Source: Neobacillus bataviensis
GTDB taxonomy: Bacteria > Bacillota > Bacilli > Bacillales_B > DSM-18226
Length of the DNA: 64,000 nt
NCBI RefSeq assembly: GCF_019969725.1
Contig: NZ_JAHXYW010000002.1
Location: 248,001-312,000 of the forward strand
Direction: 5' to 3'
Part shown: positions 1 through 8,017 of the stretch, piece by piece
Layout: each line of letters opens with the position of its first letter
How positions within the stretch are numbered: position 1 is the stretch's first letter
Notes under the pieces: model-generated
Database searches by the model: none
Told to the model about the DNA's origin: nothing
Seen by the model: the letters and a program-made list of their open reading frames with translations, nothing else
Translations under genes and position numbers: made by a program

Positions 1-2
1 GA

Positions 3-1460
3 CGGCGGATAATGGAACTAGCAGAGCATGCTCGTAAAACAGATCATGAGGTGGAAGTGGAAGAAATTTCATTTGAGGAGAATGGGGTTAGATTTTGGAG
101 GGAAATCATCCAATCATTTGATGCCGTTTTGTATGTGTCAGAGGAAGGCGATCTGGAGGAACTGCGACTTCTTCATTCGGTTTGCCTGGAAGAGAAGAAG
201 ATTTTTCTCCCTTCTATTTGCTTACAAAAGATCGGGATAGCGGGGCCGCTAATACATCCAAACTCTGACGTGTGCTGGGATTCTGCGTGGAGGCGATTGC
301 ACCATTCTGTGCTTATGAAAGACAGGCAAATAGCCGGATTCTCTTCCAAAGGGGGAGCGATGTTGGCAAATGTAATTGTATTTGAATTGTTTAAAGAGAT
401 TACTGGAGTGACCAAATCAAAACAGAATAATGATTTCTTCCTGCTTGATTTGGATACGATGGAAGGAAAATGGCATTCGTTCCTTCCGCATCCACTCGTG
501 ACTGGACGGATATCCGCTAAATGGGTGGAGGATACCGAGATACTGGCCGAACATGGCTTGAGAAAAGGTGAGCCAAGTGAATTGCTTCTTTACTTCCACC
601 AGTTAACATCAAAGGAAACAGGAATTTTTCATATTTGGGAAGAGGGGGATTTAAAGCAGCTTCCGTTAGCTCAATGCCGCGTCCTAGCCGTTAATCCGTT
701 GTCGGAGGGCCCTGCTGGATTACTGCAAGAGATAGTCTGTACAGGTCTGACACACGAGGAAGCAAGAACAGAGGCAGGGCTTGCTGGGATTGAGTCATAT
801 GTGTCTCAAATGGTCGATCTAATTGTTCCAACATTAGCATGTCATTCAGCTGGTAATAGTTTGATAGAATCACAAGAATTCGTCGGCATTGGTGCAGGGG
901 AAACCGTTGCGGAAAGTGTATCTCGCGGGTTGCAAAAGTGTTTGGAGGATGAACTGAGCAAGCAGCATCTTAGTAAAGAGAATTCTGTCGCACAAGTGCA
1001 GGTTAGGAAAATGGAAGATGAAAAGTGCAAGTTTTATTTGCAGTCATTGACTACCTTGCAGGGAGCGCCGATGATCGGATTAGGCAAGGAAATTTTGGGT
1101 TTCCCTGTGGTATGGGTTGGAACGAATGAAGGATGGTATCGCAGTGTTGACTTGAATATAACGCTGGCTTTACGGAAGGCGTTACAAAACGCTGTTTTTG
1201 GAATTCAAAACCAATCATCATTCAGCCCGGAACTGCCACTGAAGCTTAGGTCAGTCCATCTCGAGGACAAGGAGCCGCAGAATATTGATATCCCTGCCAA
1301 TAATGAAAGGATTGAAGCTCATACTCTAAAGTCTGCATTAGAAGTGTTGGAACAAAACGATAAGCGGCTTTTGGTCTTTGAACTAGAGCTTGAGCCTTTT
1401 ATAAAAGAGAAATTGGCAGGAGTGTTTGGTGTATTGCTTAAAGGGGAGGAATCCAGATGA
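3..1460 (+). CDS. TOMM/thiazole bacteriocin maturation protein, ThiF-like (5'-truncated)
   Basis: The reading frame is open to the left window edge, so the N-terminus is missing; the first in-window ATG is at 12. The protein resembles the Bacillus putative thiazole-containing bacteriocin maturation family (ocin_ThiF-like), an E1/ThiF-related partner in heterocycle formation. The segment WHSFLPHPLVTG parallels WHTFLPVPSCPVC of the next gene, but the zinc-binding CxxC is absent here, so this looks like a degenerate paralogue of the leader-binding domain. A C-terminal stretch (VGIGAGETVAESVSRGL) is weakly YcaO-like. The stop overlaps the next start as ATGA, indicating translational coupling. Enzymatic activity is unproven; it may be a scaffold or substrate-binding subunit. 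Confidence 0.8.
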   Translation, partial: RRIMELAEHARKTDHEVEVEEISFEENGVRFWREIIQSFDAVLYVSEEGDLEELRLLHSVCLEEKKIFLPSICLQKIGIAGPLIHPNSDVCWDSAWRRLHHSVLMKDRQIAGFSSKGGAMLANVIVFELFKEITGVTKSKQNNDFFLLDLDTMEGKWHSFLPHPLVTGRISAKWVEDTEILAEHGLRKGEPSELLLYFHQLTSKETGIFHIWEEGDLKQLPLAQCRVLAVNPLSEGPAGLLQEIVCTGLTHEEARTEAGLAGIESYVSQMVDLIVPTLACHSAGNSLIESQEFVGIGAGETVAESVSRGLQKCLEDELSKQHLSKENSVAQVQVRKMEDEKCKFYLQSLTTLQGAPMIGLGKEILGFPVVWVGTNEGWYRSVDLNITLALRKALQNAVFGIQNQSSFSPELPLKLRSVHLEDKEPQNIDIPANNERIEAHTLKSALEVLEQNDKRLLVFELELEPFIKEKLAGVFGVLLKGEESR

Positions 1461-3409
1461 ACCCAGTCGTATTGGTTGTCGGAGAAGGGGTGGTGGCGGA
1501 CCGTGTTTGCGAAGAATTATTCACCCATTACCATGTAGTACGCCAAACCCAATTTGGGGCATTTTTACCGAAAAAAATGGATTTAGCTCTGGTATTGCAG
1601 GATGCCTGGAATCCCTCTGACCATCAAAAGGCAGAAGAGGTTTTTAGGCAAACCCGCACTCCGTGGATGCGAGGGTTCGTTTCATTTGGAGAGGGTATAG
1701 TCGGGCCGCTTGTTCAACCGGGGGAACCGGGGTGCTCTCATTGTTCGGATATACGGCGTTACATGGCAATGGCAGGACGCGATCGGAAAGAGATGCGGGA
1801 GTTGCATGGGAGGCTGAAGGAGGACGGCGGAATTCAGCAGGATGCTTGGGCATCTCATTCAGGGCTTTTGCAGCTGGCACATTTCATTGGGGCGGAAGTA
1901 GACCGAATTTTGCAAGGTAATGATGCCCGCTCGGAAGGACAGATAGGTTTAATCAATTTGAAAACCTTAATGAGTTCATGGCACACCTTTCTGCCTGTCC
2001 CATCGTGTCCGGTTTGCAGTGGTGTACGCGACGATTCGGAGGAGGCTGCCCGCATTTCATTGCAGCCAAGTCCGAAGGTCAGCGCTGACAGTTACCGCAG
2101 CCGATCGTTGGAGGAGCTGAAGAAGGTCCTGGTTAAAGACTATTTGGATCATCGAACCGGTTTGTTAAATGAAAAAATGGTTTATCTCGTACCGCCATTT
2201 GCCGATGTCAGTGTCAATCTGCCTTTGCTGCAGGGGGATGAGGGAACTGCAGGCAGAACCAATTCGTTTGAAGTAAGTGAGTTAACCGCCATTTTGGAAG
2301 GACTAGAGCGGTACTGCGGACTGGAACCCCGCGGGAAACGGACTGTAGTCTACGATAGTTTCATGAATTTGAAAAATAAAGCACTCGATCCTATCAAAGT
2401 AGGTGTGCACGCAAAGGAACAATATGAGCGGAGTGGATTTCCATTCCAAGCTTTTAATCCTGAACGACCAATGAATTGGGTTTGGGGTTATTCATTTTTG
2501 GTAGAGCGTCCCATTCTTGTACCCGAATTGCTTGCTTATTACAGTTTGGGATGTGGGCAACAAGGATTTGTCTATGAAACTTCAAACGGATGCGCGTTAG
2601 GCGGAAGCATGGAGGAGGCCATTTTCTACGGAATTATGGAAGTTGTGGAGCGTGATTCATTCCTGATGACCTGGTATGCGCAGTTGCCCCTGCCTCGTCT
2701 TGACCCAACTTCCTCAGACGACCAAGAATTACAGTTGATGATCGATCGCATGCGGGCCGTTGCGGGATATGATCTGTATTTATATAACTCGACAATGGAG
2801 CATGGAATTCCAAGTATTTGTGCGATTGCAAAAAACAGAAAGCAAAAGGGATTGAATCTCATCTGTGCAGCTGGAGCACATCTCGACCCGGTGCGTGCGG
2901 TTAAAAGTGCAGTTCATGAGCTGGCCGGCATGATGCTGACTCTTGATGAGAAATTTGAGGCGAACCGAGAGGAATATTTAAGAATGATACAGGATGCATC
3001 CCTGGTGCAACAAATGGATGATCATGGCATGCTCTACGGTTTGCCGCAGGCAGAGGAGCGTTTTAAGTTTTTACTGGATGATAATCGCTCGTTGCGGACA
3101 TTTGCTGATGAGTTCAACTGGAAGTCGAATCATACGGACCTTACAGAAGATCTGAAGGATATTCTTCAAGTTTTTCGCCGATTGGAACTTGATGTGATTG
3201 TGGTAGACCAGACGACACCGGAATTGATACGGAACGGATTGTATTGCGTAAAAGTGCTGATTCCGGGGATGTTGCCGATGACTTTCGGACATCACCTTAC
3301 CCGCGTAACGGGTCTGGAGCGGGTGCTGAAGGTCCCAGAGGAACTCGGATATTCGGAACAACCTCTGACAGTTGATCAGCTCAATCCACATCCGCACCCG
3401 TTTCCATAA
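1457..3409 (+). CDS. TOMM leader-binding/YcaO cyclodehydratase fusion
   Basis: 650 residues. The N-terminal part (about 1-200) is a ThiF/E1-like leader-peptide-binding domain with zinc ligands C93/C96 and C184/C187 (CSHC and CPVC). The C-terminal part (about 245-650) is a YcaO domain with ATP/Mg-binding acidic helices (ELTAILEGLERYCG, EEAIFYGIMEVVERDSF). It ends in PHPHPFP, the proline-rich tail typical of azoline-forming YcaO enzymes. Such fusions use ATP to cyclodehydrate Cys/Ser/Thr of a ribosomal precursor to thiazolines or oxazolines. It overlaps the upstream gene by 4 bp and is followed by a strong terminator, so it is the last gene of the operon. No precursor peptide or SagB-type dehydrogenase is visible; they may lie left of the window. 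Confidence 0.92.
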   Translation: MNPVVLVVGEGVVADRVCEELFTHYHVVRQTQFGAFLPKKMDLALVLQDAWNPSDHQKAEEVFRQTRTPWMRGFVSFGEGIVGPLVQPGEPGCSHCSDIRRYMAMAGRDRKEMRELHGRLKEDGGIQQDAWASHSGLLQLAHFIGAEVDRILQGNDARSEGQIGLINLKTLMSSWHTFLPVPSCPVCSGVRDDSEEAARISLQPSPKVSADSYRSRSLEELKKVLVKDYLDHRTGLLNEKMVYLVPPFADVSVNLPLLQGDEGTAGRTNSFEVSELTAILEGLERYCGLEPRGKRTVVYDSFMNLKNKALDPIKVGVHAKEQYERSGFPFQAFNPERPMNWVWGYSFLVERPILVPELLAYYSLGCGQQGFVYETSNGCALGGSMEEAIFYGIMEVVERDSFLMTWYAQLPLPRLDPTSSDDQELQLMIDRMRAVAGYDLYLYNSTMEHGIPSICAIAKNRKQKGLNLICAAGAHLDPVRAVKSAVHELAGMMLTLDEKFEANREEYLRMIQDASLVQQMDDHGMLYGLPQAEERFKFLLDDNRSLRTFADEFNWKSNHTDLTEDLKDILQVFRRLELDVIVVDQTTPELIRNGLYCVKVLIPGMLPMTFGHHLTRVTGLERVLKVPEELGYSEQPLTVDQLNPHPHPFP

Positions 3410-3491
3410 GGGGTGGCTAGGCTATCCAGCTCCCCATCGGTTCTTACCGAAATCGCCCTTGGTTGAAGGGGAGTTTGAATCGTTAGCTGTT

Positions 3492-3524
3492 AAAAACCTT
3501 GCTGATTAACCCAGCAAGGTTTTT
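3492..3524 (+). terminator. Intrinsic terminator after the TOMM operon
   Basis: A perfect 13-bp stem (3492-3504 with 3512-3524), a 7-nt loop and a T-run inside the 3' arm. It closes the maturation-protein/YcaO transcription unit. Confidence 0.9.
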
Positions 3525-3607
3525 GCTATAATGGGAGAGAGAATAATTGGAAAAATTAATTATACAATAAGGCTGGCTGAATACCGTTATAAGGAGAGAT
3601 AGATATA

Positions 3608-4030
3608 ATGTATGAACTAAAAACAAAAGAAACGGAAAACAGTGTTATTGAGTTTATTGAGAAAGTTGATAGCCTTAAGAAACGGGAAGACGCGTATAAA
3701 CTTTTAGATATTTTTACGGAAACCACCGGTTATCCAGCAAAGATGTGGGGACCAAGTATTATCGGATTTGGTTCGTATCATTACAAATATGAATCCGGCC
3801 ACGAAGGCGATGCACCGCTAGTTGGCTTTTCTCCTCGAAAAGCAAAAATCAGTTTGTATTTTGCACCGGGTGATACAAAGCGAGAGGAACTGTTAAAGGA
3901 CTTCGGGAAATATACGACAGGAAAAGCGTGTGTGTATATCAATAAAGTTGCGGATATTAATGTGAATGTTCTAAAAGAGTTAATTAACCAATCTGTATTG
4001 TTTTTGAAGAAAACCTATCCGAATCAATAA
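3608..4030 (+). CDS. DUF1801 domain protein
   Basis: 140 residues matching the DUF1801 (YdhG/YdeI-like) fold: an N-terminal helical region, then TTGYPAKMWGPSIIGFGSYHYKYESGHEGDAPLVGFSPRKA, typical here through its G-P-S-I-I-G-F and S-P-R-K-A elements. Members are small cytoplasmic proteins without an established reaction. A good AAGGAGAG site sits upstream of the ATG. It stands between two terminator-bounded units, close to the ywbE-like gene (50 bp), so the two may be co-transcribed. No catalytic assignment is possible from sequence. Confidence 0.8.
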   Translation: MYELKTKETENSVIEFIEKVDSLKKREDAYKLLDIFTETTGYPAKMWGPSIIGFGSYHYKYESGHEGDAPLVGFSPRKAKISLYFAPGDTKREELLKDFGKYTTGKACVYINKVADINVNVLKELINQSVLFLKKTYPNQ

Positions 4031-4080
4031 AGGGGAACAGGGCCAGCTGCTGTTCCCAAATCTGAAAGGAGATAATTGAA

Positions 4081-4275
4081 ATGTCAGGCACGATACGAGA
4101 AAATATTAAACCCGGAATCAAAGTACGGGTTGTACAAAAACAAGACCAGCGTACCGGGAAATTAACAGAAGGTGTGGTCGCAAAATTACTAACCAAATCT
4201 GCCACACATCCGCACGGTATTAAGGTTATGCTGGAGAGCGGTATTGTTGGCAGAGTGAAGGAAATAGTGAATTAA
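4081..4275 (+). CDS. ywbE: YwbE family protein
   Basis: 64 residues, the usual length of Bacillus YwbE. It has a KOW-like small beta-barrel pattern: IKPGIKVRVVQKQDQRTGKL, then GVVAKLLTKSATHPHGIKV and ESGIVGRVKEI. A GAAAGGAG site precedes the ATG. The family is widespread and its function is unknown; the fold suggests nucleic-acid or ribosome contact, which is inference only. It lies 34 bp ahead of the DUF429 gene. Confidence 0.88.
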   Translation: MSGTIRENIKPGIKVRVVQKQDQRTGKLTEGVVAKLLTKSATHPHGIKVMLESGIVGRVKEIVN

Positions 4276-4308
4276 TCGGTAATAGCAGTAGAAAGAGAAG
4301 GCTATTTT

Positions 4309-4968
4309 ATGAGAGTAATCGGTATTGATTTGTCCGGACCAAGCAATCATAGGGATACGGTTCTTTCCGTATTTGAAACACAAGGGAGCTATTTAAAATT
4401 TGTTAAATGGATTAGTCCTGTAAGCGATCAGGGAATCTTGAATGAGATTTTAGAGCAAAGTCAATTAGATGAAGTCGTTGTAGGCATTGATGCCCCATTA
4501 TCCTATGAGGATGGGGGAGGGGACCGGCAAGGTGACCGTGAACTTAGAAAGTTTATTACAGCATTAGGGATGAAGCCGGGATCCATCATGACGCCCACAA
4601 TGACCAGGATGGTGTATTTAACTTTAAGAGGAATCAGGCTTAGTAGGGAAATTGAAAGTCTTAAAACACCCTATCCTATTTCAATTGTGGAAGTGCATCC
4701 TGGTGCCGTTATGGGATCAAGAATTTCTCCAGATGAATTGGGGTATGTATTGAGCTACAAACAAAATTTATCAGCAAGAATGTTTATTTGGAACTGGCTC
4801 GGACAGCAAAACTTAACAGAACTCCCAATATTAATAGAAGAACAAAGCCATTCTATCGATGCTTGCGCAGCTGCATTGGGTGCATGGCAGTGGAAGGACC
4901 CTTCATTAGAACCAAAATGGCTTTTTCCTGCAAATCCTCCACTCCATCCCTATGACCTTTGTTGTTGA
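4309..4968 (+). CDS. DUF429 domain protein (RNase H-like fold)
   Basis: 219 residues opening with MRVIGIDLSGPS, followed by VVGIDAPLSYEDGGGDRQGDRELRKF and the central SIVEVHPGAVMGSR, all typical of DUF429. The conserved acidic residues (D7, the D of GIDAPL, the E of VEVHP) fit the predicted RNase H/resolvase-like metal site of this family, whose substrate is not known. Cytoplasmic, with no signal peptide. A weak GAGAAGG site precedes the ATG. It is followed by an intrinsic terminator. Confidence 0.82.
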   Translation: MRVIGIDLSGPSNHRDTVLSVFETQGSYLKFVKWISPVSDQGILNEILEQSQLDEVVVGIDAPLSYEDGGGDRQGDRELRKFITALGMKPGSIMTPTMTRMVYLTLRGIRLSREIESLKTPYPISIVEVHPGAVMGSRISPDELGYVLSYKQNLSARMFIWNWLGQQNLTELPILIEEQSHSIDACAAALGAWQWKDPSLEPKWLFPANPPLHPYDLCC

Positions 4969-5001
4969 TTTCCCTATTAATGCCGATATAAAAAAATGAT
5001 G

Positions 5002-5030
5002 ACCTTGCTGCCATGCAGCAAGGTATCTTT
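5002..5030 (+). terminator. Intrinsic terminator after DUF429 gene
   Basis: A 10-bp perfect stem (5002-5011 with 5015-5024), a CAT loop and a short T-rich tail. Confidence 0.8.
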
Positions 5031-5060
5031 AATATAAAAGTGGCTATTTAGATGTGAAAT

Positions 5061-5083
5061 CCCCTTTCGAATGATGAAAGGGG
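5061..5083 (-). terminator. Terminator downstream of doxX-like gene
   Basis: An 8-bp stem CCCCTTTC/GAAAGGGG (5061-5068, 5076-5083) just past the stop of the minus-strand gene. T-rich sequence lies on both sides, so it could act in both directions. Confidence 0.65.
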
Positions 5084-5092
5084 CCATTTTCA

Positions 5093-5605
5093 TTATGCAC
5101 TTTGGGAAATTTGTTTATTCCCTGATTTCTTATATATCAATCTTCCAAGGTAAGGTGTAAGCCAACGATCCAATCCAAGTTTTCCTGCATTCATTCCTGC
5201 TGCAAGAATAATCAATCCTAATAAAACCATCTGTGGATTTGTACTTGTTGTTCCTGATAACATATATGCAAAGTTCATTGTAAGCCCCATAAGCAGGGAA
5301 AGTGATGTGAAAATGCCTAAAATTAATCCGAGTCCTACTAAAAATTCTCCCCAAGGAACCATTACATTAAAAAGATCAACGTATGGGATGGCAACCTCTT
5401 TTAGGAAATTGCCCCACCAGGGCTGCACAGCTGGGTGTTCACCAGACATATTTTTAACTGCTCCAAACAAAAAGCCGCTAGCATCAAAATTTCCACTAGA
5501 GATTTTCCCCCAGCCAGCATTTAACCACTGCCAGCCAAGATAGAGTCGAAGTACAGTAAGGATTAAGGATACATAACGGTTTTCCTTTAAAAATTGAATA
5601 AACAT
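5093..5605 (-). CDS. DoxX family membrane protein
   Basis: About 170 residues with four predicted hydrophobic segments: SLILTVLRLYLGWQWLNAGW, the WGEFLVGLGLILGIF region, the SLLMGLTMNFAYMLSG region and QMVLLGLIILAAGMNAGKLG. This pattern, with the early R-x-x-x-G-W and the GxxLGLDRW end, is that of DoxX proteins. Relatives include the quinone-linked DoxD/DoxA subunits and the Bacillus MhqP/YdfP proteins linked to quinone or thiol stress. Start: an ATG at 5611 is almost on top of the AAGGAGG site, so the ATG at 5605 (7-nt spacing) is preferred. Two Fur-type boxes lie directly upstream, pointing to iron-dependent repression, which is unusual for this family. Confidence 0.85.
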   Translation of the reverse strand: MFIQFLKENRYVSLILTVLRLYLGWQWLNAGWGKISSGNFDASGFLFGAVKNMSGEHPAVQPWWGNFLKEVAIPYVDLFNVMVPWGEFLVGLGLILGIFTSLSLLMGLTMNFAYMLSGTTSTNPQMVLLGLIILAAGMNAGKLGLDRWLTPYLGRLIYKKSGNKQISQSA

Positions 5606-5626
5606 AATCATACCTCCTTAGTTAAT

Positions 5627-5657
5627 TGATAACAATTATCATTGATACCGATTATCA
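5627..5657 (-). promoter_or_regulatory. Tandem Fur-type boxes upstream of doxX-like gene
   Basis: TGATAACAATTATCA (5627-5641) matches the Bacillus 7-1-7 Fur consensus TGATAATnATTATCA with one mismatch. TGATACCGATTATCA (5643-5657) follows one base later with two mismatches, and more GATTATCATTATCA-like sequence continues to about 5665. The cluster is 16 bp upstream of the ribosome-binding site, so a bound repressor would block the promoter. PerR (TTATAATnATTATAA) fits less well because of the G/C at position 2 of each arm. Confidence 0.75.
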
Positions 5658-5760
5658 TTATCATTTAATGCTCTAGGATTATCAATGAGGAATAGGCACC
5701 AAAATTAATTTCCAGTTGTAGATAAATATTCCTAAATTAGTAGTTAGCTATAATGCAAAC

Positions 5761-5780
5761 AAGACGGCAGGGCCGCCTCG
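5761..5780 (-). terminator. Terminator after small lipoprotein gene
   Basis: A GC-rich hairpin (AGACGGC and GCCGCCT arms with one G-U pair), followed on the minus strand by TTGTTT, located 25 bp beyond the lipoprotein stop. Confidence 0.65.
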
Positions 5781-5804
5781 TTCTTTAATTATTGTTGATA
5801 TTCC

Positions 5805-5981
5805 TTATTGACCAGAGGTACCGTCGTCACTTTGTGACCCATCATCAGTTTGGGACCCATCATCGGTTTGTTGGTTGTTCGGGTCATCCGTTTTTGAACT
5901 AGTGTTTGAGCATGCAGTAGCAGCTCCAAGTAACAACAATGCTGACATCAGAGCAAATAACCACTTTTTGAAAGATTTCAT
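5805..5981 (-). CDS. Small lipoprotein with acidic repeat tail
   Basis: 58 residues from the ATG at 5981, chosen because AAGGAGGAAT precedes it; an upstream in-frame ATG at 6032 has no such site. The signal peptide MKSFKKWLFALMSALLLLGA is followed by the lipobox ATAC with C24 as lipidation site. The mature part is only about 34 residues, rich in S/T/D/Q/G with TDDGSQ-type repeats and no fold prediction. It would sit on the outer face of the membrane. I do not recognise a family; similar short Asp/Ser-rich lipoproteins are common in Bacillaceae. Confidence 0.7.
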   Translation of the reverse strand: MKSFKKWLFALMSALLLLGAATACSNTSSKTDDPNNQQTDDGSQTDDGSQSDDGTSGQ

Positions 5982-6177
5982 TTTTATTCCTCCTTGAATG
6001 CTTGCATTTGGTATTACAGTCTTATAATACAAGTTTTAAAATAAAAAAGAATGGTATTTTCCATTTCTTAACATAACTTAACCGTTACATTAAACAACTG
6101 AAATATTCATTATTTAAAATTTACAGATTATTAATGAAATTCACATCTCTTAAATCAGCGTCTATAACGATCAATTC

Positions 6178-7815
6178 TTATCGATTTTTTTGAATACGTC
6201 CTTCAATTATGGGAGTGAGCGGAACTGGAAACTGTAGCATGTATTTTTTTAAAACATCAACATCTATAGGACCAACAGTTCTATGCGTCCCTTCAAGGAA
6301 AACCTTGAAGTTGTCACCGCCCCCGGCAAGATAGTCATTTACCGTAACGGTGTATGTTGCTTTCGGATCAATCAATGTTCCTTTAGTAGTGAAAATATCA
6401 ACCACTTTGTTGCCAACAGGTTTCGTGTCGTCCCAGGTATATTTCAACCCGGAAATTTGCAGCATTCTCAATTTAGCGGGCTGCCATTGCTGATTTAATA
6501 GAAGGCGGATTTGATCGCCTGTCAGCGACATTTTAACAAGTTTCCGTTTAAAAGGCAGGATGGTTAATAGTTCCTCATAGGTGATATTTCCGCCATGAAG
6601 GTCAGCCCGAATTCCACCGGGGTTAATAAACGCGAAATCTGAATGCATCTCTTTCCTCATAGAATCAGCAATGAGATTCCCCAACGCGGATTCTCCATTT
6701 TTATTTCGACTGCTAGTAATGTCATTAGCTGCTTTGCCAACGACCTCATCAACGAAGGAAGAAACTTCGGCCTCATACTTTTCTACCATTTTCTTGATTT
6801 CGTCATCCGGTTTAATGGGATCCTGATAGACCATCACAATTTCCGCTTTTTTGCTCACAATCTCTTTTGTAATGGGATCAATCTCTAAGGAAACATCGGA
6901 GAAAGCCGTTCCATTAGAATAGGCTTGAACAAGCAGCTTTCCATCGACTACTGTATTAAGATACGTATGGCTGTGTCCGGCAAACATCACATCAACTTCC
7001 TTGTCTACCTTTTTGGCCATTTCAACGATTTCGCCGGCAGGGGGACTGTCGGGACGAGCCTGCCTGCCCTCATTATGAGCCAATACAACGATCGCTTTTA
7101 CACCCTGTTTTTTTAACTGTGACACCGCTTTATTAATGGCGGTTACTTCATCGACGAATTTAATGTCTTTTATTCCATCAGGATTAACCATCGATGGTGT
7201 ATCGTCTAAGACAACGCCAATAAATCCGATTGGTATGTCATTTACTTTGAAAATTTTATAGGGAGGAAGGAGTGGTTTACCTGTTTTGTTGTTAATAACA
7301 TTGGCACATATATAGGGGAATTGAGTACCTTCAAAATATCCAGTATTGGGGTGGAATCCTCCTTGGATCAAGCGCATCATTTCTTTCACACCTTGGTCAA
7401 ATTCGTGATTTCCCAAGGTTCCAACATTGAACCCTATTTTGTTTAACACTTTGATCGTTGGTTCATCCTGCAGGAGCGAGGATAAGGGGGCACTCGCCCC
7501 AACCATGTCACCGGCATGAACCAAAAAAGTGTTCTTATTCTTCGCTTTCCTTTCCTTCAAATAAGCAGCGAGATAATCCACTCGGCCGACATTTTTTCCA
7601 TTGAATTTTCGGGTGATGTTTAGCTGTCCGTGAAAGTCGTTTACGCCGAGTAAATGCAATTGAATGAAACGCTCCTTATTATTCGCGTTGCTTAAGGGGA
7701 CGCCTTTTTTGTCCGGAATCCCAGAGGCCATAACAATGCCCGCCGTCAAAGAAGATGTAAGAACAAAAGCAAGAACTGCTTTGCTCATGGCGTTCCTATT
7801 CAATGATCCTTTCAC
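6178..7815 (-). CDS. Secreted bifunctional 5'-nucleotidase/metallophosphoesterase
   Basis: 545 residues from a GTG start (an internal ATG nine codons in is an alternative). A signal-peptide-like segment covers about residues 10-31. The N-terminal calcineurin-like domain shows the dinuclear-metal motifs NDFHGQL, HAGDMVG, GNHEFD, LAHNEG and GHSHTYL. The C-terminal 5'-nucleotidase domain shows NPGGIRADLHGG and ITYEELLTILPF. The enzyme would hydrolyse extracellular nucleotides to nucleosides and phosphate, like UshA and Bacillus YfkN. No LPxTG or LysM anchor is seen, so it is probably free or membrane-retained. A PhoP-type box upstream suggests induction on phosphate limitation. Confidence 0.92.
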   Translation of the reverse strand: MKGSLNRNAMSKAVLAFVLTSSLTAGIVMASGIPDKKGVPLSNANNKERFIQLHLLGVNDFHGQLNITRKFNGKNVGRVDYLAAYLKERKAKNKNTFLVHAGDMVGASAPLSSLLQDEPTIKVLNKIGFNVGTLGNHEFDQGVKEMMRLIQGGFHPNTGYFEGTQFPYICANVINNKTGKPLLPPYKIFKVNDIPIGFIGVVLDDTPSMVNPDGIKDIKFVDEVTAINKAVSQLKKQGVKAIVVLAHNEGRQARPDSPPAGEIVEMAKKVDKEVDVMFAGHSHTYLNTVVDGKLLVQAYSNGTAFSDVSLEIDPITKEIVSKKAEIVMVYQDPIKPDDEIKKMVEKYEAEVSSFVDEVVGKAANDITSSRNKNGESALGNLIADSMRKEMHSDFAFINPGGIRADLHGGNITYEELLTILPFKRKLVKMSLTGDQIRLLLNQQWQPAKLRMLQISGLKYTWDDTKPVGNKVVDIFTTKGTLIDPKATYTVTVNDYLAGGGDNFKVFLEGTHRTVGPIDVDVLKKYMLQFPVPLTPIIEGRIQKNR

Positions 7816-7839
7816 TCTTTCCCTCGCCTCCCAATCCTC

Positions 7840-7854
7840 TAGTTGTTACAACTA
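7840..7854. promoter_or_regulatory. Perfect palindrome at the 5'-nucleotidase start point
   Basis: TAGTTGTTACAACTA is a perfect 7-1-7 palindrome. It lies immediately downstream of the proposed -10 element of the nucleotidase promoter, the usual place for a repressor operator. The cognate regulator is unknown. Confidence 0.4.
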
Positions 7855-7855
7855 A

Positions 7856-7909
7856 AGCATAAGGAAGGAATGTTAAGTTCGAATAACATTTTTGTCAATT
7901 TTCAGTTAA
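7856..7909 (-). promoter_or_regulatory. PhoP-box-like promoter of the 5'-nucleotidase gene
   Basis: Reading the minus strand: TTAACT, TTGACA, TTATTC and TTAACA begin at 7909, 7898, 7886 and 7876, that is at 11, 12 and 10 bp spacing, close to the 11-bp phasing of Bacillus PhoP boxes (TTAACA-like hexamers). A -10-like TATGCT (7861-7856) follows 9 bp later. The same 9-bp gap is seen in the operon promoter at 48866-48930. The third hexamer is poor, so confidence is moderate. Confidence 0.6.
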
Positions 7910-8017
7910 TTTAAATTGCGGTTAATTAAATAATGGCTCCTGAAAATGATTTGTTTTAAATACTTGCACCGTGGTAAAATTTAACTGTTTAGAATTGAAT
8001 CAAGGAGGGGAGTTAAA

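Noticed and set aside
3410..3490. TOMM precursor peptide after the YcaO gene
   Set aside because: No frame with a start, ribosome site and Cys/Ser/Thr-rich core was found before the terminator.
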